From contig DASRGG010000023.1 of NCBI GenBank assembly GCA_035651155.1, forward strand, positions 14,218-78,217: 64,000 nucleotides of DNA, in the 5' to 3' direction. The notes beneath the pieces were generated by a model. That model did not search any database and was not told the DNA's origin. It saw only the letters and a program-made list of their open reading frames with translations. Made by a program: the position numbers and the translations under genes. Origin of the DNA: CF-39 sp035651155 (lineage in GTDB: Bacteria > Chloroflexota > Limnocylindria > P2-11E). Numbering within the stretch: the stretch's first letter is position 1; each line of letters begins with the position of its first letter. Positions 34,133-43,400 of this stretch are shown here, piece after piece.

Positions 34133-35413
34133 GTGAGCGACCTCGAAGCGCGCGCGAAGCGCGTCCTCTCTCCCGTCCTCGGCCACTACACCTGGCTTCC
34201 GCTGGCGCGCGGCGAGGGCAGCTGGCTCGTCACCGAGAGCGGGCGTCGCATCCTCGACCTCACCTGCGGCATCGCCGTCACGCCGGTCGGCCACGCGCAT
34301 CCCAAGGTCGTCGCCGCGATCGCGGAGCAGGCCTCGAAGCTCTCGCACATCTGCGCCGGCGTCGCGCTCTACGAGCCGAACGTCGCGCTCGCGGAGGAGC
34401 TCACCAAGGTCACGCCGCGGGGACTCGACACGGTGTTCTTCGGCAACAGCGGCGCCGAGGCGATCGAAGGATCGCTGAAGCTCGCGCGGCAGGTCACGCG
34501 CCGCGGCGCCGTGATCGTCTTCCGCGGCGGCTTCCACGGCCGATCGACCGGCGCGATGGCGGTGACGACGTCGAAGGCCGCGTACCGCCGTGGGTACGGT
34601 GCGCTCCTGCCCGACGTGTACATGGCGCCGTTCCCGTACCCGCTCGCGTGCCCGATCACGCCCGCGCACGACGCCGCGACGTGCGCGGAGCATTGCCTCG
34701 CGGAGCTCGACGTCCTGCTCGAGCACCACGTCCCCCCGGAGCACGTCGCGGCGATCCTCATCGAGCCGGTGCTCGGGGAGGGCGGATACGTGGCGCCCCC
34801 CGCGTCGTTCCTGCTCGCGCTGCGGGATCTCGCGACGCGCATCGGCGCGCTCCTCATCTTCGACGAGGTGCAGACCGGCTTCGGGCGCACCGGTGCGTGG
34901 TTCGCGGCCCAGAAGATCGGCGTGACGCCGGATGTCATGGCCCTCGCGAAGGCGCTCGGCGGCGGTCTGCCGCTCGGCGCGGTGGTCGCGCCGCGCGAGC
35001 TGCAGGATCGTTGGCTCGCCGGCACGCACGGCTCGACGTTCGGCGGCAACCCGGTGTCCTGCGCCTCGGGGCTCGCGACGCTGGAGATCATCCGCGACGA
35101 GGGCCTCGTCGCCCGCGCCGAGCGTCTGGGCGCGCAGATGGTGCGCGAGCTCTCGCCGCTGCTGCGCGAGCCACACGTGCGTGAGGTCCGGCGCTTCGGC
35201 GCGATGGTCGCGGTCGAGTTCGACGACTCCAAGCATTCCAAAGCCGCGATCGCGGGTGCGCTCGAGCGCGACGTGCTCCTCATCACCTGCGGCTTCCACG
35301 ACCAGGCCGTGCGGCTCATCCCGCCTCTCAACATCAGCGAGGCCGATCTGCGCCTCGGGACGAGCGCTCTGGTCGACGCCGTCCGCACCTCCACGGTCGC
35401 CGCCCCGGCCTGA
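34133..35413 (+). CDS. Class III PLP-dependent aminotransferase (GABA/acetylornithine type)
   Basis: 426 residues. Fold-type I, class III signatures: FFGNSGAEAIEGSLKLAR, GGFHGRSTGAMAVT, LLIFDEVQTGFGRTGAWFA (Asp binding the PLP ring) and the Schiff-base Lys in VMALAKALGGGLPLGAV; GTHGSTFGGNPVSCASGLATL near the phosphate site. Likely 4-aminobutyrate or a related omega-amino-acid aminotransferase; acetylornithine aminotransferase is the alternative. Monocistronic by spacing. Confidence 0.88.
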   Translation: MSDLEARAKRVLSPVLGHYTWLPLARGEGSWLVTESGRRILDLTCGIAVTPVGHAHPKVVAAIAEQASKLSHICAGVALYEPNVALAEELTKVTPRGLDTVFFGNSGAEAIEGSLKLARQVTRRGAVIVFRGGFHGRSTGAMAVTTSKAAYRRGYGALLPDVYMAPFPYPLACPITPAHDAATCAEHCLAELDVLLEHHVPPEHVAAILIEPVLGEGGYVAPPASFLLALRDLATRIGALLIFDEVQTGFGRTGAWFAAQKIGVTPDVMALAKALGGGLPLGAVVAPRELQDRWLAGTHGSTFGGNPVSCASGLATLEIIRDEGLVARAERLGAQMVRELSPLLREPHVREVRRFGAMVAVEFDDSKHSKAAIAGALERDVLLITCGFHDQAVRLIPPLNISEADLRLGTSALVDAVRTSTVAAPA

Positions 35414-35442
35414 TCCGGCATCGCCACCTCGGCCACGGATAC

Positions 35443-35485
35443 TTCAGGAGGCGTTCAGCATCGGTTCAGCGAACGCGACTTGAAT
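35443..35485 (+). promoter_or_regulatory. 11-bp-phased TTCAG repeats and -10 of the OmpR-type regulator gene
   Basis: TTCAG occurs at 35443, 35454 and 35465 (11-bp period, the last two as GTTCAG). Exactly 11 nt separate the last GTTCA (ends 35468) from a TTGAAT -10-like box (35480-35485). Direct repeats at this phase are the usual OmpR/PhoB-family site, so autoregulation is likely. Confidence 0.6.
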
Positions 35486-35496
35486 CGCAATGGGAG

Positions 35497-36213
35497 GTGG
35501 AGGGAACGCAAGCGCAGGACGCCGTGCTCGTCGTCGAGGACGATCCCGCCGTCAGCACGATGCTGCGGCGTCACCTCGGGCGCGCGGGCTTCGTCGTCCA
35601 CGACGCCGCGACCGTGGCGGACGCGGTCCGGCGCGCCTCGGAGACCGCGCCCAGCATCGTCATCCTCGACCTCGGCCTCGCCGACGGCGAGGGTGCCGAG
35701 GTCTGCCGGCGCATCCGCGAGATGCCCGCCATCGGCGACGTACCGATCCTCGTCCTCACCGCGCGCGACGACGTCAATACGAAGGTGATGCTCTTCGCGC
35801 TCGGCGCGGACGACTACGTGGTCAAGCCATGCGAGCCGGTGGAGCTCGTCGCACGCTTGCATGCGCTGCTCCGGCGCCGCAGCGACGCGCGCGTCGTGCG
35901 CCGTATCGGTCCGCTGCGAGTCGCCCTCGCGACCGGCGACGCGTGGATCGACGATCGGCAGCTCGAGCTCACGACCGGCGAACGGTCGGTGCTCGTGCAG
36001 CTCGCGCGCTCGTATCCCGCGCTCACGCCGCGCGGCGCGCTCGACAGCGTGCCCTGGCGCAAGAACGACGCGACCTCGAACGTCACCGAGGTGCTCGTCG
36101 GGCGGCTCCGTCAGAAGATCGGCGCGGCGGGCGGCGGCGTCGAGATCCGCGCCGTACGCCGCGCGGGGTACGTCCTGCGATCGACCACATCAGCGATGGG
36201 GGTGGCGACATGA
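35497..36213 (+). CDS. OmpR/PhoB-type response regulator
   Basis: 238 residues. Receiver: VLVVEDDPAVSTML, IVILDLGLADGEG, ADDYVVKPCEPVEL. C-terminal winged helix: LTTGERSVLVQLARS and TEVLVGRLRQKI .. AVRRAGYVL. Works with the histidine kinase at 36525. GTG start with GGGAG just upstream; the stop overlaps the start of the small secreted protein. Confidence 0.9.
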   Translation: MEGTQAQDAVLVVEDDPAVSTMLRRHLGRAGFVVHDAATVADAVRRASETAPSIVILDLGLADGEGAEVCRRIREMPAIGDVPILVLTARDDVNTKVMLFALGADDYVVKPCEPVELVARLHALLRRRSDARVVRRIGPLRVALATGDAWIDDRQLELTTGERSVLVQLARSYPALTPRGALDSVPWRKNDATSNVTEVLVGRLRQKIGAAGGGVEIRAVRRAGYVLRSTTSAMGVAT

Positions 36214-36494
36214 AGCGTGTCCTGCTCGTTCCGGCGACCGCGCTCGCGATGCTCCTGCTCGGCGGCCCGGCACTCGCCGGCACCGAGTGGTGCGACAACG
36301 GCTCTCCACCGCCCAACGACTGGCGCTTCCGGCAGACCGGTGGCGGCAGCGTCGACTCGCCGACCGCGTGGATCCAGAGCACGACCGGCGGGACCCTCTC
36401 GTTCGACCCGTACGTGAACACGCTCACAGGCGGAGTGGCTCACGGCATGACGACGGCCCTCGCGCACGCGCCCGCGCAGCACGTCGGTCCCTAG
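36210..36494 (+). CDS. Small secreted protein between regulator and kinase
   Basis: 94 residues. Signal peptide LLVPATALAMLLLGGPALAG, then about 70 residues rich in Gly, Thr and Ser, with one Cys (EWCDNGSPPP). No recognised domain. ATGA overlap with the regulator shows co-translation. Its place in a two-component operon suggests an extracytoplasmic modulator or ligand of the kinase (inference). Confidence 0.65.
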   Translation: MKRVLLVPATALAMLLLGGPALAGTEWCDNGSPPPNDWRFRQTGGGSVDSPTAWIQSTTGGTLSFDPYVNTLTGGVAHGMTTALAHAPAQHVGP

Positions 36495-36524
36495 CTGGGG
36501 CGCGGTGCGGGCCGCCGGATCGCC

Positions 36525-37889
36525 ATGAGCACCGCGCCCCTTGTCCGCGGTACGGCGTCGTCGTGGATACCCGCGATCGCGGTCGCTCTGCCGTACGCGG
36601 GCATCGCAGCGACGGTGGTGCTCGCCGAGCCGGCGCCGCCCGAGACGCTCCCGCTCGCGCTCGCGATCGCGCTCATCTCACTCGGCGCGCTGCTGCGCCC
36701 GTTCGAGCCGACGCCCGGCGAGAAGCTGAGCCTCGCCGCGGCGATCGCGTTCTTCGGCGTCCTCGTGCTGCCGGGCGCCCAGGCGGTCGGCGCGGTCGCC
36801 GTCGCGGAGCTGCTCGCGCGGATCACCCGCCGCACGAGCGCGATCAGCACGGTCGTCAACGTGGCGAAGGCGGTCGGCGCCGCGGGCGCGGCGGCCGCGG
36901 CGGTCGGTTCGCTGCGTCTCAGCACGGTCCCCGCCCCGGACCTGCTGGAGGTGCTTGTCGCGGGCGCGCTCTACCTCGTCGCCACGCTCGTGCCGGTCGC
37001 GGCGATGGTCGCATGGACCCGCGGCGGCGGGTCCGTCGCGGGATTCTTCGGCCGAGAGACGCTCCCGATGGCGACGCTCATCGCCATCGGAGCGCTCGGA
37101 GCAGCCGTCTGGTCCACGTCGCCGTTCCTCATCGTCCTGCTCGTGCTCCCGCTGGCCACCGTGGAGGTCGCCGGCCGCGGCGCGGCACGCCTGCGCGAGG
37201 CCCACGCGGCGCTGGGCCGCGCGCTCGAGGCGCAGCGCGCCTTCGTCGCCGACGCCGCGCATGAGCTGCGCAATCCGCTCGCCGCGATCCGCGGCAACCT
37301 GGCATTCGTCCGCGAGTCTCCGCTCGCGCCGGACGAGGCGGCCGCCCTGGCGGACGCCCGGCGTCAGCTCGTGCAGCTCGCGGCCCTCGTCGAACGGCTG
37401 CTCGTCCTCTCCAAGGCCGACGCGAACGCCGAGCGCGGCGCGACGGCGGATCTCGGCATCATCGCGCGGGCGGTCTCGGAGGCGACGCGGCGCCGCCCGG
37501 AGGTCGCGCTCGAGCTGGAGATCCAGGAGGGCGTGCAGGTGGAAGTGTCGCCCGAGCTCCTGGAGGCCCTCCTGCGCGACCTCGTCGGGAACGCCGCGGC
37601 CTACACCGAGCGCGGCTCCATCCACGTCTCGGTGCGGACGCGCGCGGGCCACGGGGAGCTTGAGGTGCGCGACACCGGGGTCGGCATACCGCCCGCGGAT
37701 CTGCCGCGGGTGTTCGACCGCTTCTATCGGGGTCAGGCCGCCCGCCGACTCGCGCCCGGGAGCGGTCTCGGCCTGGCCATCGCGCGGCGGATCGCCGAGT
37801 CCCAGGGTGGCTCGATCGACCTCGCGCCCGCACGGGGCGGCGGCACCTCCGTCCGCGTGCGATTGCCACTGGTCCGACGCTCAGCCTGA
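36525..37889 (+). CDS. Membrane-bound HisKA sensor histidine kinase
   Basis: 454 residues. The N-terminal ~220 residues form about six membrane helices with short loops and no large outer domain. HisKA phospho-acceptor in FVADAAHELRNPLAAIRGN; ATPase motifs LVGNAAAYT, VRDTGVGIPPADLPRVF and GSGLGLAIARRIAESQGG. Cognate regulator two genes upstream. The sensor part probably reads membrane or cell-surface state. Confidence 0.92.
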   Translation: MSTAPLVRGTASSWIPAIAVALPYAGIAATVVLAEPAPPETLPLALAIALISLGALLRPFEPTPGEKLSLAAAIAFFGVLVLPGAQAVGAVAVAELLARITRRTSAISTVVNVAKAVGAAGAAAAAVGSLRLSTVPAPDLLEVLVAGALYLVATLVPVAAMVAWTRGGGSVAGFFGRETLPMATLIAIGALGAAVWSTSPFLIVLLVLPLATVEVAGRGAARLREAHAALGRALEAQRAFVADAAHELRNPLAAIRGNLAFVRESPLAPDEAAALADARRQLVQLAALVERLLVLSKADANAERGATADLGIIARAVSEATRRRPEVALELEIQEGVQVEVSPELLEALLRDLVGNAAAYTERGSIHVSVRTRAGHGELEVRDTGVGIPPADLPRVFDRFYRGQAARRLAPGSGLGLAIARRIAESQGGSIDLAPARGGGTSVRVRLPLVRRSA

Positions 37890-37907
37890 CGCGTTCGTAC
37901 CACCGCC

Positions 37908-37940
37908 GTTCAGGGGCGGTTCATCCACCGCCCGTACGGT
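37908..37940 (+). promoter_or_regulatory. GTTCA direct repeats and -10 box of the Tad-like genes
   Basis: GTTCA at 37908-37912 and 37919-37923 (11-bp period), then exactly 11 nt to TACGGT (37935-37940), 6 nt before GTG 37947. Same motif, phase and distance as in front of the regulator gene at 35497. Confidence 0.6.
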
Positions 37941-37946
37941 CCGCTC

Positions 37947-38390
37947 GTGCGCATGCGGCTGCATGGACTCGCCGTCCTCGAGTGCGGCCAGTCTCTCGTC
38001 GAGGTGGCGCTGCTCCTGCCGTTCATGGTGTACTTGCTCGTCGGCGGCGCCGATCTCGCGCGCGCGTACGCGGTCCAGCTCGCCGTGCAGAATGGGGCGC
38101 GCGCAGGCGCCGAGGCCACCGTACTGGACTTCACGCCGACGGTCGGCGAGGCACAGAGCTACGCCATCCAGGAGATGAGTCGGACGCCGGGGATGAACTC
38201 CGCCAGCGCGGTCATCACCATGACCAAGCTGCAGGCGAACGGGTCGCAATGCCCGGCGACGCCGGACCCGACGACGCCCTGCTTTGTCACGGTCCGGGTC
38301 CGCTACCAGTTCCGGACGATCATCCCGTGGCCGCTCATCCCGAACACGTTCAACTTCGACCGCTCGACGGTCATGCGGACGTACCTATGA
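37947..38390 (+). CDS. TadE-like pseudopilin
   Basis: 147 residues. TadE signature ECGQSLVEVALLLPFMVYLLVGGADLARAY, in pieces: a short basic leader, Gly-Gln-Ser then a Glu five residues into the hydrophobic helix. The outer part has a Cys pair (QCPATPDPTTPC). TadE/F-type minor pseudopilins belong to Flp/Tad secretion systems. Leaderless GTG start; ATG 6 nt later is an alternative. Confidence 0.8.
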   Translation: MRMRLHGLAVLECGQSLVEVALLLPFMVYLLVGGADLARAYAVQLAVQNGARAGAEATVLDFTPTVGEAQSYAIQEMSRTPGMNSASAVITMTKLQANGSQCPATPDPTTPCFVTVRVRYQFRTIIPWPLIPNTFNFDRSTVMRTYL

Positions 38391-38809
38391 AGCTGCTGAG
38401 GAGCGAGGGCGGCCAGTCGCTCGTCGAGTTCGCGCTCGTCCTGCCGCTCGTGCTGCTCCTCATCACCGGGCTGTTCGACCTCGCGCGCGCGGCGTGGCAG
38501 GAGAACAGCCTCGCCTTCGCGGCCCGCGAGGGGTCGCGCTACGCCATGGTGCACGGTGCCAACAGCTCGCTGCCCCTCGGGCCGAACTCGCCATCCGACC
38601 CGAACATCGCCGCGGTGGTCCGGCAGAACGCCGTCGGGGTCGCGAACATCTCCGTCACCACGAGCTGGCCCGACGGAGACAACGAGCGCGGCATGCGCGT
38701 CGCTGTGGAGGCGAGCGCGCCTTTCGTCCCGCTGCCCTCGATATACCTGCTCGGCGGTACGTTCCAGATCACGCTCCGCGGCGGCTCGCAGCTGGTGATC
38801 GAGAATTGA
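38387..38809 (+). CDS. TadE-like pseudopilin, second copy
   Basis: 140 residues. Leader GGQSLVEFALVLPLVLLLITGLFDLARA, in pieces, is a textbook TadE start with Glu at position +5-like. The outer domain has no cysteines. ATGA overlap with the first copy. Confidence 0.84.
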   Translation: MKLLRSEGGQSLVEFALVLPLVLLLITGLFDLARAAWQENSLAFAAREGSRYAMVHGANSSLPLGPNSPSDPNIAAVVRQNAVGVANISVTTSWPDGDNERGMRVAVEASAPFVPLPSIYLLGGTFQITLRGGSQLVIEN

Positions 38810-40119
38810 TCACCCGATCCGCGCTGCGGGAGTTCTTCGGTCCGCACGGCCAGGGCGGCCAGGCCGTCGTCCTCATCGCGATCACGATGACGGCGATGCT
38901 GTTCGCGGTGGGCCTGGCCATCGACGCGGGACAGCTCTTCGTGGCGAAGCGCTCGATGCAGGAAGCGGCCGACGCGGCGGCGTTCGCCGGCGCGGTCGTC
39001 ATCTACCAGACCCCCGGAGCCGATCCGCGCCCGGCCGCCATGAACGACGCCGCCGCGAACGGGTACGTCGACGGTGTCGCGAACACGACCATCACCTACG
39101 ACTGGCCGCCGCGCACCGGCCCGCATGCGAACAATACGAAGTACATCGAGGTGACCATCGTCCAGCTCGTACCCACGAGCCTCGTTCCGGCGCAGTCGAC
39201 GCTCAACTCGGTGCGCGCACGCAGCGTCGCCGGCGCGGACCCGGCCAAGAGCCCCTTCGCGATCGTCGCACTGAAGAGCACCGGGCCCTGCATCACCCTG
39301 GCCGGCACCGGCAGCGTGATGGTGCCCGACGGGCCGGATCTGGGCGGCATGATCCAGGCGAACTGCAGCGGGACCTCGGTCCAGTTCGGCGGCGCCGGCA
39401 GCATCTACGACAACCTCGGCGTCCGTACGGTGGGGACCGTGAGCAACCCGTTGCGCGTCGTGCCGAACGCCGGGCTGCAGCAGCAGGCGCCGAAGCAGCC
39501 GGACCCCTTCGCCGGCTTTCCCAAGCCCTCGGTCACCGGTCTGCCGACGTTCGGCCCCGGATTCACCGTCCCGAGCAGTGCCTGCAATCCCGCGACCCCG
39601 CTCACCCCCGGCGTGTACGTCGGCGGCATCACCAACGACCAGAACTGCAACGTGTATCTGGGCAGCGGCGTCTTCATCCTGAAGGGTGGGGGCCTGCGCC
39701 AGAACGCGTCGGCCGGGTACAAGATCACGACCGTGCCCGGCGGCGCGATGCTCTTCAACACGCACTCGAACTACCCCGGACCGATCGGCTCGGGCACCTG
39801 CGGCGGGAACGGGCTCGCCGCGGAGCAGGGCGGCGGCGTGGACATCTGGGCGATGACGACGGGCCTGTACGCGGGCATGGCCTACTACCAGGACGCGGCC
39901 TGCACCGCGACGATCGCGGTGCAGTCCAACGGCGGCTACAACTTCCACGGGACGTTTTATGCACCCAGCGCGCTCATCGACCTGCAATCGCAGTCCGCGC
40001 TCACGGTGGACGCGCAGCTCGTGGTGAGCGCGATCAACTTCCAGTCGAGCGGCAACCTGACGGTGAACTACCACAAGAGCCTCTCGGCCAATAGCGGCCT
40101 GCCGACGATCGTCGAGTAG
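38806..40119 (+). CDS. TadG-like pilus-assembly protein with N-terminal pseudopilin helix
   Basis: 437 residues. N-terminal GQAVVLIAITMTAMLFAVGLAIDAGQLF followed by RSMQEAADAAAFAGA (in pieces), the putative Flp pilus-assembly TadE/G-like start. The rest is a beta-rich outer domain with about six cysteines and Gly/Ser/Asn repeats (GGAGSIYDNLGV, SGNLTVNYHKS). TTG start overlaps the previous stop by 4 nt. The ATPase, secretin and prepilin peptidase genes are not in this window. Confidence 0.78.
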   Translation: MITRSALREFFGPHGQGGQAVVLIAITMTAMLFAVGLAIDAGQLFVAKRSMQEAADAAAFAGAVVIYQTPGADPRPAAMNDAAANGYVDGVANTTITYDWPPRTGPHANNTKYIEVTIVQLVPTSLVPAQSTLNSVRARSVAGADPAKSPFAIVALKSTGPCITLAGTGSVMVPDGPDLGGMIQANCSGTSVQFGGAGSIYDNLGVRTVGTVSNPLRVVPNAGLQQQAPKQPDPFAGFPKPSVTGLPTFGPGFTVPSSACNPATPLTPGVYVGGITNDQNCNVYLGSGVFILKGGGLRQNASAGYKITTVPGGAMLFNTHSNYPGPIGSGTCGGNGLAAEQGGGVDIWAMTTGLYAGMAYYQDAACTATIAVQSNGGYNFHGTFYAPSALIDLQSQSALTVDAQLVVSAINFQSSGNLTVNYHKSLSANSGLPTIVE

Positions 40120-40202
40120 CGCGACCCGTCTCCAGCGCGCCCGCCGCTGGACGCAGGCCGGTCCGTGTCGCAGCTATCAGGCAGGCGCCGGCGCGTACGC
40201 CC

Positions 40203-40230
40203 TTGACACGTTCGCTGCGCCGAGTACTGT
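40203..40230 (+). promoter_or_regulatory. nrdJ promoter
   Basis: TTGACA (40203-40208), 16-bp spacer, TACTGT (40225-40230). The predicted start site near 40237 places the NrdR boxes immediately downstream, where a repressor would block elongation. Confidence 0.72.
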
Positions 40231-40245
40231 TCCGCTTCTGCGCCC

Positions 40246-40292
40246 ATACCACATCTTGTGTCTGCCGGGGCGGCGGGGGCGAGATGTGGTGG
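40246..40292 (+). promoter_or_regulatory. Two NrdR boxes, exactly 31 bp apart
   Basis: Box 1 ATACCACATCTTGTGT (40246-40261) and box 2 GGGCGAGATGTGGTGG (40277-40292). Against the published 16-bp consensus acaCwAtATaTaGtgt both keep every core base (C4, A6, A8, T9, T11, G13). The 31-bp start-to-start spacing is the usual distance for NrdR pairs. The two boxes also contain ACCACATCT and its complement, so the transcript could fold into a 9-bp hairpin. Confidence 0.8.
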
Positions 40293-40324
40293 CGAGAGCG
40301 CAGGCACGAACAGGAGGGGTCAAC

Positions 40325-40435
40325 ATGATGGTCCAGCCGACAGCTTCCACGGCGGATGCCGCGATCCAGCGAGCGCTCCTCCTTCTACTGCGCTGCACCG
40401 CACCCCGGCGCCGCACGAACACCGGCTCGTTCTAG
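40325..40435 (+). CDS. 36-codon leader ORF upstream of nrdJ
   Basis: ATG with AGGAGGGG (40312-40319) 5 nt upstream, among the best ribosome sites in the window. Encodes a 36-residue peptide with a run of five Leu, one Cys and a basic end (RRRTNTGSF), stopping 12 nt before the nrdJ ATG. No homolog recognised. It could couple translation into nrdJ or act as a regulatory leader peptide (inference). Confidence 0.5.
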   Translation: MMVQPTASTADAAIQRALLLLLRCTAPRRRTNTGSF

Positions 40436-40447
40436 GGGAGTCCAGAC

Positions 40448-43400
40448 ATGGCAATCGCAGAGCTACCGCGTCAGTCCGTCCCGAGCGAGGGGCCCCGCAA
40501 GGGCGTCCGCTTCCAGCGCTACTTCACGACCGAGGGCGTGCACCCCTACGACGAGGTCGAGTGGGAGCGTCGCGATGCCAAGATCGGTGGCGAAGGCGGC
40601 ACGGTCTTCGAGCAGAAGGGCGTCGAGGTCCCGAAGTTCTGGTCGATGACCGCCACGAACGTCGTCGCGTCCAAGTACTTCCGCGGCAAGCTGACCGCGC
40701 CGGACCGGGAGTGGTCCGTGAAGCAGATGGTCGATCGCGTCGTCGACCGGATCACGAAATGGGGCGTCGAGGGCGGCTACTTCACGACGGAGCGCGACGC
40801 CGAGATCTTCAACCACGAGCTGAAGTACCTCATGGTCCACCAGCACGCCTCGTTCAACTCGCCGGTCTGGTTCAACATCGGCGTCGAGGGCGTGCCGCAG
40901 CAGGCCAGCGCGTGCTTCATCTTGTCGGTCGACGACGACATGCATTCGATCCTCGATTGGTTCAAGAACGAAGGGATCATCTTCAAAGGCGGCTCCGGAT
41001 CGGGCATCAACATCTCGAAGATCCGCTCGAGCAAGGAGCAGCTCTCCGGCGGCGGCTACGCCTCGGGTCCGGTCTCCTTCATGCGCGGCGCCGACTCCGT
41101 CGCCGGCTCGATCAAGTCGGGCGGGACGACGCGCCGCGCCGCGAAGATGGTGGTCCTCGACGCCGACCATCCGGACGTGCGCGAGTTCGTATGGTGCAAG
41201 GCGAAGGAAGAGAAGAAGGCCTGGGCGCTCGGCGAGGCGGGCTACGACATGAGCCTCAACGGCGAGGCCTGGCAGTCGATCCAGTTCCAGAACGCCAACA
41301 ACTCGGTCCGCGCGACGGACGACTTCATGCGCAAGGCGCTCGCGGGCGAGGAATGGCCTCTCACCGCGCGCGTCGACGGCACGCCGGTCGAGACCCTCAA
41401 CGCGCGCGGGCTGCTCCGCGAGATCGCGGAGGCGGCCTGGGAGTGCGGCGATCCGGGCATGCAGTTCGACACGACGATCAACGACTGGCACACCTGCCCG
41501 GCATCCGGGCGCATCAACGGCTCGAACCCGTGCTTCCCGGGAGACGCTCGGGTGCACACCACGTTCGGCTTGCTCCCGATCGCCGAGCTGTTCGAGCGCA
41601 CGAAGGCCGGCGAAGACATCCGCGTCTACACGCACCACGCGACCGCGGAGAGGGCCGGCGTCGGCGTCGTGGCCAGCCTGCCGATCGCGGTGATGCGGAA
41701 CGGGACATCCACCGTGGTGCGTCTGCGCTTTGCGAACGGCGCGGAGCTGCGGTGCACGCCGAATCACCGGATCTGGACACTGAACCGTGGGTACGTCGCG
41801 GCCGAGGAGCTCGGTGGTGATGACCTCGTAATGTTGAACGACGCCGCGACCCCGGCGAGCCAAGCGTCGTGGGAGCTGCCGGTCGCCGTCACCGCGAAGG
41901 TCAAGACGGCGAGGCGGGGCGGCCATGTCACCACGCGCGACCTACCTGACCGCTGGTCCACCGAGCTCGGTGAACTCCTCGGCCACCTCACGGGCGACGG
42001 CTGCCTGACCGAGGACTCGACCGTGTGGGTCGACGGCGTCGGGAGTTCTGCCGTCCGCGAGTTCCTAGGCGAGCTCGGCGTGACGACCGATCATGCGGCG
42101 GCGAAGCGCGTGCCGAAGGCGATCTTCACCGCGCCGACCGAGATTCAAGCGGCGTATCTGCGTGGTCTCTTCGGTTCGGATGGATGCGTCTCGCGCGTCG
42201 AAGGGCGCAAGGCAAGTGGCTACGTCGGACTCGGCAGCCACAGCGAAGGTCTCCTGAAGGACGTGCAGCGACTGCTCGCGACGTTCGGCGTACGCGCGCG
42301 GATCTACCGCACCAGTGAGGGCGGCACGAGCACGTTCGACGACGTACGCAAGGATGGCACGACGGTCACGTATGAGTCAGGTGCCGCCTACGACCTGCGC
42401 GTCACGGGCAGCGACCTCGAGACGTTCGCGGCGTGCGTCGGATTCACTTCGCCGCGCAAGCAGGCCGACCTGCTGGAGCTCATCGAGACGACCACGCGTT
42501 ACGAGACCAAGCCGGGGACGCGCTTGGTGTCCCGCGAGTTCGACGGTCAGGCGGTCGTCTACAACCTAAACGAGCCGATCAATCACTCCTACGTGGTGGA
42601 CGGCTTCCTCGTCGCGAACTGCAGCGAGTACATGCACATCGACGACTCCGCCTGCAACCTCGCGTCGCTCAACCTGATGCGCTTCGTGCGCCCCGACGGC
42701 GAATTCGACGTCGAGCGCTTCGTGCGCACCGTCGACGTCGTCTTCACCGCGCAGGAGATCCTCGTCGGGTTCTCCGACTACCCGACCCCGGCGATCACCC
42801 GCAACGCGAAGTCGCACCGCCAGCTGGGCCTGGGCTACGCGAACCTCGGCGCCCTCCTCATGCACCGCGGCCTCGCGTACGACAGCAACGAGGGCCGCGC
42901 CTACTCGGCCGCGATCACCGCGCTCATGACCGGTGAGGCCTACGCGCAGTCGGCGCGGATGGCCGCGGTGGTGGGGCCGTACGAGGCGTATCCCAAGAAC
43001 AAGGCCGGGCACGACCGGGTCATGGAGAAGCACCGCGCGGCGGCGTACCAGATCGCCGGCGATCTCGTGCCGCCGGCGCTCCTCTCCGCGGCCCGCCAGG
43101 CCTGGGACGACGCGGTCGCGCTCGGCAAGACGAACGGCTACCGCAACGCGCAGGCGTCGGTGCTCGCTCCCACCGGGACGATCAGCTTCATGATGGATTG
43201 CGACACGACCGGCGTTGAGCCCGACATCGCGCTCGTGAAGTACAAGCGGCTCGTCGGCGGCGGGATGCTGAAGCTCGTCAACCAGACCGTCCCCGCCGCG
43301 CTCCGCCGCCTCGGGTACACCGAGACGCAGACCGCCGCCATCACCACGTACATCGAGCAGCGGGGCACCATCGAGGGAGCGCCGGAGCTCAAGGACGAGC

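Noticed and set aside
40085..40330. Possible cobalamin riboswitch before nrdJ
   Set aside because: No B12-box or GCCACTG-type element is present; the conserved blocks are better explained as NrdR boxes.
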